In this document: piece after piece, positions 25,608-33,525 of the stretch
How the letters are laid out: each line of letters begins with the position of its first letter
How positions within the stretch are numbered: position 1 is the first letter of the stretch
From: Pirellulales bacterium
GTDB taxonomy: Bacteria > Planctomycetota > Planctomycetia > Pirellulales > JAEUIK01
Reading direction: 5' to 3'
Length of the DNA stretch: 64,000 nt
Assembly (NCBI GenBank): GCA_019636335.1
Contig: JAHBXR010000017.1
Location: 91,600 to 155,599 of the forward strand
Translations under genes and position numbers: made by a program
The notes under the pieces: model-generated
Database searches by the model: none
What the model was told of the DNA's origin: nothing
What the model saw: the letters and a program-made list of their open reading frames with translations, nothing else

Positions 25608-26510
25608 ATGACGAAGGTTCTCGTCGTAGACGACGCCCCGGTCGATCGCCGCTTGGCAGGCGGCATTCTCGAAAAACATGGCCAGCTCACGATCAGCTAT
25701 GCCGCGAACGGCCGCGAGGCACTGGCCAGCATCGAGGCCGAGCTTCCCGATGCCGTGGTGACCGATCTGCAGATGCCCGAGATGAACGGGCTCGAGTTGA
25801 CCGAAACGGTGCGGCGCCGTTTTCCGCTGCTGCCGGTGATCTTGATGACGGCGCACGGCAGCGAAGACATCGCCGTGCAGGCGCTGGAGCGAGGCGCGGC
25901 CAGCTACGTCCCCAAGTCGAATCTTGCCCGCGACCTGCTCGATACGGTCGAAAACGTGCTGGCCATGGCCCGTGCCGATCGCCGGCATGACCGGCTGATG
26001 GAATGTGTCGCGCAGGCCGAAACGGTCTTCGTGCTCGACAACGATGCCGCGCTGATCCCGCCCCTGGTCGACTATTTGCAAGAGCACGTCATGCGGATGC
26101 GGCTGTGCGACGAGACAGGACGCATCCGCGTCGGCGTGGCGCTCGAAGAGGCGTTGCTCAACGCGCTCTATCACGGCAACCTCGAGTTGAGCACCGAGGA
26201 GCTGCGCGATGCCAGCAGCGGGCTGTTACAGCCCGAGGGGGACGATCTCGTCGCTGCGCGTCGCCAGACGGCCCCCTATAAAGACCGCCGTTTGCACGTG
26301 ACGGCGAAGATCTCGCACGAGCGGGCCGAGTACACGATCCGCGACGAAGGCCCCGGGTTTGCCGCTTCGACGATTCCCGATCCCTCGGACCCGGTGAGCC
26401 TCGAACGCGAGAGTGGCCGCGGACTGATCCTGATGCGCACGTTCATGGACGAAGTGCGTTTCAACCACAAGGGGAACGAAGTAACGCTCGTCAAGGAGCG
26501 AGAGAACTGA
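25608..26510 (+). CDS. Response regulator receiver fused to RsbW-like anti-sigma kinase domain
   Basis: 300 residues. The receiver domain (1-120) has VLVVDDAPVD, the phosphorylated Asp at 53 in VTDLQMPEM and a conserved Lys at 103. A linker leads to a HATPase domain (about 145-298) with EEALLNALYHGNLE (N185, HGN at 189-191) and DEGPGF plus GRGLILM boxes, the RsbW/SpoIIAB pattern. RsbW-type kinases phosphorylate anti-sigma antagonists or bind sigma factors. The ATG at 25608 has GGAG nine bases before it, and the frame is open 29 codons further up. It follows the hybrid kinase by 188 bases and may be its phosphorylation target. Confidence 0.9.
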   Translation: MTKVLVVDDAPVDRRLAGGILEKHGQLTISYAANGREALASIEAELPDAVVTDLQMPEMNGLELTETVRRRFPLLPVILMTAHGSEDIAVQALERGAASYVPKSNLARDLLDTVENVLAMARADRRHDRLMECVAQAETVFVLDNDAALIPPLVDYLQEHVMRMRLCDETGRIRVGVALEEALLNALYHGNLELSTEELRDASSGLLQPEGDDLVAARRQTAPYKDRRLHVTAKISHERAEYTIRDEGPGFAASTIPDPSDPVSLERESGRGLILMRTFMDEVRFNHKGNEVTLVKEREN

Positions 26511-26519
26511 GCTGACGGC

Positions 26520-27176
26520 TCAAAAGCCTCCCGGCGCTCCCAGGGGCGCACGGATGCCGTTCAATCCCCCTTCTTTTTGCAGCACGTTCGTAAAGAACGA
26601 CAAGGCATCCGCCAGAAACGTCTTGACGCTGTCGGCCTCGTCGTTCGATTGCCAACCGAGCGAGCCGAGCGAGCCGGTCGCCATGATGTCGGGCACCCGG
26701 AGCAGTTGCCGGTGGCGCCCACGGTCGGCGCGCTGCAGCGTGCGATCGCGGCGGTTGAGCGAGGCAGCCCCCCAGGCCATCATGATCTTCGCCTCGCCGC
26801 GGAAGAAATCTTCGCGCTGACCGCCCTGGGGAATCTCGTGGTAGTTCCGGGCCTTTTCGAGCAGCCACAGCCGGGTCAGCTCGGCAAAGTTCGCTTGCGT
26901 TTGCTCCCAGGCCTCGTCATCGAGCGATTCGATCCGGTTCCGCCAGGCCACGCCACGCGCGAATTCGGCTTCGAGCCGGCGCACGACGCGCATCCGCTTT
27001 TCGACCGGCTCGCTCAGCAAACTGGCCGTCGAGACGAGCGTAAACAGATCGGAGTTCGCGTCGAGTTGCGGCTCGTGCAGTCCATGGCGCGCGACATAGA
27101 CGGCCGAGGCCACCGAAATCGACGTCAGCACGGCGAGCGCCGCGAGCGTTAGAACTTCACGCAGACGAGAAATCAA
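26520..27176 (-). CDS. Hypothetical protein with N-terminal membrane anchor
   Basis: 218 residues from a TTG at 27176, chosen because GGAG and AAGG precede it at the right distance. The frame is open 98 codons further upstream but that would overlap the VOC gene and is Arg-rich without family character. A hydrophobic span (about 9-30) could be a signal anchor. The rest is alpha-helical and charged, with a DEAWEQTQANFAELTRLWL stretch and a Gly/Ser-rich C-terminal part. No family was recognised. It is convergent with the receiver-kinase gene, with nine bases between the stops. Confidence 0.65.
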   Translation of the reverse strand: MISRLREVLTLAALAVLTSISVASAVYVARHGLHEPQLDANSDLFTLVSTASLLSEPVEKRMRVVRRLEAEFARGVAWRNRIESLDDEAWEQTQANFAELTRLWLLEKARNYHEIPQGGQREDFFRGEAKIMMAWGAASLNRRDRTLQRADRGRHRQLLRVPDIMATGSLGSLGWQSNDEADSVKTFLADALSFFTNVLQKEGGLNGIRAPLGAPGGF

Positions 27177-27226
27177 CGTTCCTTCTCCGGTAATCGGACT
27201 TTTTGCCCCCCTCAGTCGTTCGTACC

Positions 27227-27673
27227 TTACTTGTTCTGCTGTTGAGACATCGCCTTGATGCGACGCGACATCTCTTCTTCCGAGACGTCTTCCTGGTGCG
27301 TGCCGATCCACCACAAGATGCCGGTCGGATCCTTCACCCCGGCGTTGCGATCGCCGTAGAACTGATCGGCCGGCTCCATGACCGTCTCGGCGCCAGCGGC
27401 AATCGCCTTCTGATAGGTGGCGTCGGTATCGGGCACGTAAAGATAAATCATGGCGGGCAACGGGGGCCACTCGTCGCGGGCCTCGCCGATCATGATCCGT
27501 GAATCGCCGACCTTCATATCCGCGTGCATCACCGAGCCGTCGGGATGGCGCGTCAGGCTCATCTCTTGGGCGTCGAAGGCCTGCTTCATGAACGCCAACA
27601 GCTTCGGCACCCCCGACACGATCAAATAGGGCGTGACGGTGTGATATCCGTCAGGAATCGGCTTGACGGCCAT
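27227..27673 (-). CDS. VOC (glyoxalase/bleomycin-resistance) family protein, PhnB-like
   Basis: 148 residues. GYHTVTPYLIVSGVPKLLAFMKQAF and the later DRNAGVKDPTGILWWIGTHQEDVS are typical of the PhnB-like VOC branch, often annotated as glyoxalase or 3-demethylubiquinone-9 methyltransferase-like. The fold binds a metal with His, Glu and Gln side chains to bring about isomerisation, dioxygenation or ligand binding. The substrate cannot be read from sequence. GGAG eight bases before the ATG supports the start. It lies upstream of the 218-residue hypothetical gene on the same strand, with a 50-base gap. Confidence 0.85.
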   Translation of the reverse strand: MAVKPIPDGYHTVTPYLIVSGVPKLLAFMKQAFDAQEMSLTRHPDGSVMHADMKVGDSRIMIGEARDEWPPLPAMIYLYVPDTDATYQKAIAAGAETVMEPADQFYGDRNAGVKDPTGILWWIGTHQEDVSEEEMSRRIKAMSQQQNK

Positions 27674-27826
27674 GATCGTGGCTCCGCAAGAGAGAACGTG
27701 TAAGTGGGTCCGCTGCGCCCTGCATTGTACGTCGAGTCACGGTTGGCGGGTAAGTCGCGCGGGACCAAATTTCTCGGCAGTCTGTCGAGTCCTGGACCGC
27801 GATCGGGTTCCAAAAATGCCGAGAAT

Positions 27827-27855
27827 TTGACGGGACACACGGAGCCGAGTGTAAT
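27827..27855 (+). promoter_or_regulatory. Putative sigma-70-type promoter for the acyl-CoA dehydrogenase gene
   Basis: TTGACG (27827-27832), a 17-base spacer and TGTAAT (27850-27855; 5 of 6 consensus), about 31 bases before the ATG at 27887. One of the best-matching pairs in the window. Confidence 0.6.
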
Positions 27856-27886
27856 TGACCGCGCCCAACACTTGGAGAACACCAGC

Positions 27887-29077
27887 ATGTCCGTTGCCGA
27901 ACGTCCGCCTGCCTCTTCCGACGCCCCCGCCAGTCAGCATTTTCTCTTCGGTCCGGAACACGAGCAGTTTCGCCGCACGATTCGCCAGTTCGTGGCGCGC
28001 GAAATCAATCCGCACGCCGACGAATGGGAGGCCGCGTGCCGATTTCCGAAATCGCTCTTCTTGCGCGGCGGAGAGCTGGGCTTTTTTGGGCATTGCGTGC
28101 CCGAGCAGTATGGCGGGCTCGGCGCCGATGTCCGCATGGCGATCGTCCTGGCCGAGGAACTTTCTCACGCCCACACGAGCGGTCCGCCGATGGGCTTCGG
28201 CGCGCACAGCGAAATCGCCATGCCGCATATGGTGCGTTTTGGTACGGAGGCGCAGAAGTCGCGTTATCTGCCCGACCTGTGCGCGGGGCGCAAGGTGGCG
28301 GCTCTGGGCATTACCGAACCCGGCGCCGGGTCGAATGTGGCGGGCATGCAAACAACCGCCACGCTCGAAGGGGAGCACTGGGTGCTGCGCGGGTCGAAGA
28401 TCTTTATCACCAACGCCATTCACGCCGACCTGTACTGCATTTCGGCCAAGACCGATCCCGCCGCCGGCCACCGCGGTATCAGCATGTTCCTGGTGGAACG
28501 TTCGGCGCCGGGATTCGTCGTCGAGGAATTGAAAGGCAAGCTCGGCCGGCGCGCCTCGGACACGGGACTGCTCACCTTCGATGAGTGCCGCATTCCGGCC
28601 GATGCCCTGCTCGGCGAGTTGAACCGTGGCTTCTACCAGATCATGAGCTGCTTCGAGAACGAGCGGCTCGTCATCGCGGCCGGGGCCGTGGGCGCCGCCG
28701 AGGCCGCGCTGGGGAATACCGTGGCCTACGCGCAGCAGCGCCCCTTCGGCTTCGGACACCTTTCGGACATGCAGGTGACCAAGCAGCGTCTGGCCCGCAG
28801 CTACATGGATCTCGAAGCGGCACGCTCGCTGCTCTATACGACGGCGTGGCGTGTCGTGCGAGGCATGCCGAGCCTGAAAGAGGTCTCGATGGCCAAGGCG
28901 TTCGCCTCGGAAGCGGCCTTCCGCATCATCGACGACTGCTTGCAGCTACACGGGGGCTACGGCTACTTCAACGAGTATCTGATCGAGCGCGCCTATCGAG
29001 ATATTCGGCTCGACCGCATCGGCGGCGGCGCCACCGAGGTGATGCTCGAGATCATCGCCAAGCAGATGAAGATCTAG
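27887..29077 (+). CDS. Acyl-CoA dehydrogenase
   Basis: 396 residues, the normal length for the family. FAD-binding segments GITEPGAGSNVAGM (about 141-154) and ITNAIHADLYCI lie in the middle domain. The C-terminal helical domain has FENERLVIAAGA, where Glu 259 corresponds to the catalytic base of the long-chain and isovaleryl-CoA branch, while the MCAD-type position near the end is GGATEVML without Glu. LHGGYGYFNEYLIERAYRD is the usual CoA/FAD motif. It oxidises an acyl-CoA to the 2-enoyl form and passes electrons to ETF. The ATG at 27887 has GGAG nine bases before it. No other beta-oxidation gene is adjacent. Confidence 0.93.
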   Translation: MSVAERPPASSDAPASQHFLFGPEHEQFRRTIRQFVAREINPHADEWEAACRFPKSLFLRGGELGFFGHCVPEQYGGLGADVRMAIVLAEELSHAHTSGPPMGFGAHSEIAMPHMVRFGTEAQKSRYLPDLCAGRKVAALGITEPGAGSNVAGMQTTATLEGEHWVLRGSKIFITNAIHADLYCISAKTDPAAGHRGISMFLVERSAPGFVVEELKGKLGRRASDTGLLTFDECRIPADALLGELNRGFYQIMSCFENERLVIAAGAVGAAEAALGNTVAYAQQRPFGFGHLSDMQVTKQRLARSYMDLEAARSLLYTTAWRVVRGMPSLKEVSMAKAFASEAAFRIIDDCLQLHGGYGYFNEYLIERAYRDIRLDRIGGGATEVMLEIIAKQMKI

Positions 29078-29110
29078 CGCGCGGCGGGCAGAAGAATCAC
29101 ACGAGCCATC

Positions 29111-29197
29111 GCATCACAACCCGAAGCGTGAGCGAGGGAACACTTTGCTCGACGTTCTTTGCAGGAATTCCCTCGCTTACGCTTCGGGTTGTGATGC
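29111..29197. repeat. 29-bp inverted repeat of the dispersed planctomycete type
   Basis: Arms 29111-29139 and 29169-29197 are reverse complements with one mismatch, around a 29-base loop. The core CCGAAGCGTGAGCGAGGGA resembles sequences I recall as repeated many times in planctomycete chromosomes. It lies between the convergent acyl-CoA dehydrogenase and DUF1207 genes and could end both transcripts or be a small mobile palindrome. Confidence 0.75.
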
Positions 29198-29309
29198 GCG
29201 GGGGCCGGCCCACAGATCGTCGGAAGAGTGAAGAGTATTGTCCCCAAAGCAAAGCTCTCCCGGCAAGGCTGGGTGAGCGCACGGCCCCCTTGTCACGGCC
29301 TGGGGAATA

Positions 29310-30524
29310 TTAAAAGTCGTACCAGAAGCCGCCGCCGATTTGCTGTTCGAACTGGTCGAAGAACTCGTATTGGCGACTCTTGCCGTTGTAATACTCGAAG
29401 CCGATGCGGAAGATGCGCCCCGGGCCGGCACTGCGCCAGGCCCAGCCCGTCTGCACGACGAGGTTGCCGCTGAAGTTGTTCTCTTCGCGGACATGAGCAT
29501 TCAGGGCGAGGAAGGGCTCGCCGCGAAATCCGGTGGGCGTGGCGGGGGCCCAGTCGAACCCGGTCTGAAATTCCCACGGCTTGGCGCCCCCATCGGTGTT
29601 GAAGGCCCAATCGGCCTCGATGTATAGGCGTAACTTGGGAGTCCAGTAATAGCCGATGCCCAGCATCCACGCATCGCGAACGTAATTGATGCGGCGAATG
29701 TTGGGATAGCGGATGATCGTCTCGTCTCCCAGGTGGGCGCTGAGATGGTAGTAGCCCGTCTTCCACTGGAAGCCATCTTCGAGATGCGTCAGGACGCAGC
29801 CGGCGCGGTAGTCGGTGCCGACCATGTCCATCTCGTGGTCGGGGTCCATTCGCAGGATGGCGGCGCCTTCGGCGTCGAGCTGGTAGCCCTCGGGGTCGGT
29901 CTCGTTGCGGTTGCCGTAGCGCAGAATGCCGACGCGCGCCCCGAGCGTCGAATCCCACAAGGCATCTTGTCCGCTCGTATGGCTGAAGAAGGTGCCCATG
30001 CGGGGCTCGCGCGTGCCAGCCAGGTAGGAGCGATAAAGCAAGGCCTGCGGCAGCACGACCCAGCCCCAAGGATCGTCGTCGCCGCGATAGCCTCGCTCGA
30101 AGCGCGGCTCGTAGTCGTGTACCTCGGCCGAACCGTAGGTGGTCTGGCTCATGACCGGCCCGTAGCTCGACGCGGTGGCTTGTGGCCCGTTCGAGCCCGG
30201 GCCAAGCGACGATTGCGGTGCGAGTTCGGGACCGAACCAGCTTCCGTTGACGCCGCTGTCGTCGATCTGTACCGACGGCACGTGCGGTTCGACAGGCTCG
30301 GCCGCGTAGACCGAATCGGGCGATGGCGCGGCATCGTACCACTCGGCCGATTCCGCCGGGCGCATGATCGCCGAGGGATCGGCGTGCGGCAGCCGCGCGA
30401 GCTGCGCCGCGCTGGGCAAGGCGTAGAGCGCCACGAGCGCCAAGGCGAGCAGTACGCCCGGCAGCAGGCGCGCGCGGGCGAACAGGGCCCTGCGGCTTGC
30501 GTTCGGCACTCGGATCCACGCCAT
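29310..30524 (-). CDS. DUF1207 outer-membrane-type protein
   Basis: 404 residues. The first about 40 residues form a signal peptide (two Arg-rich stretches, then LLPGVLLALALVALYALPSAAQ). A Pro/Ser-rich region follows up to about 130. The C-terminal about 270 residues match DUF1207 with aromatic-rich alternating strands (for example MLGIGYYWTPKLRLYIEADWAF, LVVQTGWAWR) and end in FWYDF, the terminal aromatic pattern of outer-membrane beta-barrels. The function of the family is unknown. The ATG at 30524 was chosen because the signal peptide starts there. The DUF1501 gene upstream on the same strand is 258 bases away. Confidence 0.85.
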   Translation of the reverse strand: MAWIRVPNASRRALFARARLLPGVLLALALVALYALPSAAQLARLPHADPSAIMRPAESAEWYDAAPSPDSVYAAEPVEPHVPSVQIDDSGVNGSWFGPELAPQSSLGPGSNGPQATASSYGPVMSQTTYGSAEVHDYEPRFERGYRGDDDPWGWVVLPQALLYRSYLAGTREPRMGTFFSHTSGQDALWDSTLGARVGILRYGNRNETDPEGYQLDAEGAAILRMDPDHEMDMVGTDYRAGCVLTHLEDGFQWKTGYYHLSAHLGDETIIRYPNIRRINYVRDAWMLGIGYYWTPKLRLYIEADWAFNTDGGAKPWEFQTGFDWAPATPTGFRGEPFLALNAHVREENNFSGNLVVQTGWAWRSAGPGRIFRIGFEYYNGKSRQYEFFDQFEQQIGGGFWYDF

Positions 30525-30782
30525 GGATGCTTCTCGGGGGGCTGCGCTGCGGGGGCGCGGCCTGGTGATAGGGTCTGCGTCCGGCGACCAAAGGGGCACA
30601 TCGGCAGCGTCACCGGCAATCGCACCACACGCGCGGTGGGTGCAATCGGTCCTATCGTTCTTATCGGCAGGCGCCGCCAACTCGTGCGGCTTCCCCGGGG
30701 TGATGTTCCCCCGCGCGGCGGCGGATCGCATGAAGAGAGGCGCTTCGGGCAGAGTTTGCGGGCGCCTCTGCGGTTGCTAGCG

Positions 30783-32171
30783 TCATGCCAGCAGTTCTGG
30801 CACCACATTTCCGGCGGGGACCAGGCGGAACGGGCGACCGAGCGAGTCGTGGATTTCGCTCGCCGGTGAAATGCCCAATTGGTGGTAGATCGTCGAGATG
30901 ATATCGCCGGGCACGAGAGGATCGCGGGCCGGAAAGGCCCCGATGCGATCGCTGGCGCCATGGACGTACCCCCCGCGGAAGCCGCCCCCGGCGAGCATCA
31001 GAGAATAGCACCAGTTCCAGTGATCGCGGCCACCGTTGTTGGCGTTGATCTTCGGCGAACGGCCAAAATCTCCCAGCACCGCCACGATCGTGCGATCGAG
31101 CAGCCCGCGCGCGGCGAGATCGCCGATCAGGCTCGTGCAGGCGGCATCGAACTGCGGCAGCAGCGTGCTCTTGAGCGATTGAAAGTTGCTGCCGTGCGTG
31201 TCCCAGGTGGCGTTGGCATCGGGCGCCCAAGAGATGTTGACGAGCCGGGTGCCTGCCTCGATCAGTCGCCGTGCCAGCAGCACGCTTTGACCATAGATAT
31301 TGCGACCGTACGAGTCGCGCACCGCGTCGGTCTCTTCCGAGAGGCGGAACGCGCGCTGTGTGTCGGGGGAGGTGAGCAGGTCGAGGGCCCGATGCTGCAT
31401 GCGATCCATGGCATCGAGGGTCTCGCGCAGGGGCATGGCCTCGCGTTCGCGATCCAAGCCATCGAACAGCGCACGGCGCGCGGCGAGCCGCTCGAGCGAG
31501 ACATCGGCCGAGAGGGTGAGTTCGGGCACACCGAAGTCGGCGGCGTTCGGATCGCGCAGCACGAAGAGGGGATCGTAGGCGCGCCCCAGGATGCCGCCGA
31601 AGAAGCCCGGTTGCGGCGGCCCCCCGGCCCCTTCTTTCGTGATGTAGGGCAGCGTCACGTGCGGCACGATGGTGCGCTCGGGGGGGCGGCGCAGGGCCAA
31701 CACCGAGCCGGGCGAAGGATGATCGGTAGGGAGAGTGCCCCCGCCGATCTCGCCCCGATCGTGTCCGGTGAGGGACGTATAGACCGCCGCGGCGTGCGCG
31801 TTGTTCACACTGTGATGCATCGAACGGACGATGGTCGCCCGGTGGATCTCGGTGGCCAGACGGGGCAGATGTTCGGACAATTGCACGCCGGCCAGCGACG
31901 TGCTGATCGGGTTGAATTCGCCCCGAATACCGTCTGGCGCATGGGGCTTCATGTCCCACATATCGAGATGGCTGGGCCCACCGTTCAAGAAGATGATGAT
32001 GCACGAGTCCGCGCGCGGCGCGAGGCCGGACTCGGCCGCCTTGGCCTGCGCCGCCAACAGACGCGGCAACGTAATGCCAGCCAGGCCCAGTCCCCCCACT
32101 TCCAGCATGCGACGGCGCGTCAAACGCGGTGCGTTGGTCGGACCAGCCAGACGGTCGTCACGTCGGGGCAT
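30783..32171 (-). CDS. DUF1501 protein with Tat signal
   Basis: 462 residues. The N-terminus has a twin-arginine signal (LTRRRMLEVGGLGLAGITLP), so the folded protein is exported by Tat. IIIFLNGGPSHLDMWDMKPHAP, VLGDFGRSPKINANNGGRDHW and the Gly/Asp/His-rich motifs throughout are those of DUF1501, a sulfatase/alkaline-phosphatase-like fold extremely common in planctomycetes. It usually accompanies DUF1549/DUF1553 cytochrome proteins, but no such partner is adjacent here. The substrate is unknown. It is transcribed away from the methyltransferase gene at 32380, leaving about 208 bases for divergent promoters. Confidence 0.92.
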   Translation of the reverse strand: MPRRDDRLAGPTNAPRLTRRRMLEVGGLGLAGITLPRLLAAQAKAAESGLAPRADSCIIIFLNGGPSHLDMWDMKPHAPDGIRGEFNPISTSLAGVQLSEHLPRLATEIHRATIVRSMHHSVNNAHAAAVYTSLTGHDRGEIGGGTLPTDHPSPGSVLALRRPPERTIVPHVTLPYITKEGAGGPPQPGFFGGILGRAYDPLFVLRDPNAADFGVPELTLSADVSLERLAARRALFDGLDREREAMPLRETLDAMDRMQHRALDLLTSPDTQRAFRLSEETDAVRDSYGRNIYGQSVLLARRLIEAGTRLVNISWAPDANATWDTHGSNFQSLKSTLLPQFDAACTSLIGDLAARGLLDRTIVAVLGDFGRSPKINANNGGRDHWNWCYSLMLAGGGFRGGYVHGASDRIGAFPARDPLVPGDIISTIYHQLGISPASEIHDSLGRPFRLVPAGNVVPELLA

Positions 32172-32379
32172 CGCAAGGTTCGCTGTTTCGGCGTCACGGA
32201 AGGGACAGCGTCCGGCCAGATAGTCCAGCCGTGTCGAGTGTAACGGTCACGCGAGCGGGGGGCAAATCTCGCGGCGGGCGGGGGCGATTCGAGTGGGGTG
32301 AGTTGTGGCCGTTCGGAAGTAGAATGGCACGTTCCCGTACTTCGCAGTCCACGTTTGTCTTACGGTACTGTTTGCTCCG

Positions 32380-33525
32380 ATGCCTCCCGTCACTGTTCCA
32401 CCGCTCGATCCCTGGTATCTCGAGCACCTGGTCTGCCCGGTCGATCGGGCGCCGCTGCGCTACGAAGGGGGGCGGCTCGTTTCGGAACGCGGTCGCGAGT
32501 ATGGCATTTGCGACGGAGTGCCGGTGATGCTCGTGCCCGAGGTCCAGCGCACGCATTGGGTCTTCACCTATTCGCTTTATGCGGCCGACAACGTTCACTG
32601 TCCGATCCACCAGGTGCGGCTCGAAAAGCATCCCGATCGGCTGATCTGCCACGAGGGACACGAGTACAAGATCGACAACGGCCGGCCGCTCGAATTGATT
32701 CCCGAGATGCCCCGCTCCCCCTGGGCGTTTGGATACGAGGACGAACTGCGCGAGTTCGAGACCTCGACCGATCCCGCGCGGGTCGATCCGTTCGTCAAGC
32801 GCGTCATTCACGCCAGCGGCGGCCGCTTGTGGGCGAAGCGGGTGGGCAATCTCCACGGCTATCCGATTCCCGAGATTCCTCTGTCCGCCGGCGAGGGGCG
32901 CAAGTTTCTCGAACTGGGGTGCAACTGGGGCCGCTGGTGCGTGGCGGCCGCGCGGCGCGGATACGACGTCGTCGGAATCGACCCATCGATTCAAGGCATC
33001 CAAGCGGCGCAGCGCGTGACGCGACAGTTGGGCGTGAAGGCCCGCTTTCTCGTGGCCGACTCGCGCTATCTTCCCTTTGCCGACGATTCGTTCGATGTCG
33101 TCTTCTCGTACAGCGTGCTGCAAAGCATGGCCAAGGAGAATGTGGGCGAGACGATGCAGGGGGTCAGGCGGATCCTCACGCCTGGTGGCTACAGCAAGAT
33201 CCAGATGGCGAATGCCTGGGGACCGCTGCAGTTGTTCAATCGCTGGCGCTATCGCCACCGGCCCGACGATCCCACGGCCTTTCTCGCGCGGTGGTGGACG
33301 GTGGCCGAGTTGCAGGAGCAGTTCGGCGCTTGGGTCGGCCCGAGCGAGGTCTCGATCGACGGCTTCTTGAGCCTCAACCCCCAGGCGGCCGAGGCGCACC
33401 TGTTACCCTGGCACTATCGGCCGATCGTCTATGCGTCGGATGCGCTCCGCGCGGTGTCGCGCGTCGTGCCCCCCCTCAAATATGTCGCCGACAGTGTTTA
33501 CGTCACCTCGACGAAGCGTCGTTAG
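32380..33525 (+). CDS. SAM-dependent methyltransferase with two N-terminal Trm112-like zinc ribbons
   Basis: 381 residues. The first 115 residues contain two related modules. Each has a CP-x-x-x-x-x-L entry (HLVCPVDRAPL and VHCPIHQVRL), a second Cys-containing strand and a Y-x-I-x-(D/N)-G-x-P ending, as in Trm112/UPF0434 zinc-binding domains. A class I methyltransferase follows with motif I FLELGCNWGRW near 180-190, VVGIDPS, and FDVVFSYSVLQSM. Such fusions are found among methyltransferases of cofactor and cell-surface metabolism. The acceptor cannot be told. It is convergent with the enolase-superfamily gene, with a four-base overlap of the stop regions (33522-33525). Confidence 0.85.
   Translation: MPPVTVPPLDPWYLEHLVCPVDRAPLRYEGGRLVSERGREYGICDGVPVMLVPEVQRTHWVFTYSLYAADNVHCPIHQVRLEKHPDRLICHEGHEYKIDNGRPLELIPEMPRSPWAFGYEDELREFETSTDPARVDPFVKRVIHASGGRLWAKRVGNLHGYPIPEIPLSAGEGRKFLELGCNWGRWCVAAARRGYDVVGIDPSIQGIQAAQRVTRQLGVKARFLVADSRYLPFADDSFDVVFSYSVLQSMAKENVGETMQGVRRILTPGGYSKIQMANAWGPLQLFNRWRYRHRPDDPTAFLARWWTVAELQEQFGAWVGPSEVSIDGFLSLNPQAAEAHLLPWHYRPIVYASDALRAVSRVVPPLKYVADSVYVTSTKRR

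Noticed and set aside
26520..27470. 316-residue version of the anchored hypothetical protein
   Set aside because: The extra N-terminal part overlaps the VOC gene, is Arg-rich, and a TTG with a good ribosome-binding site lies at 27176.
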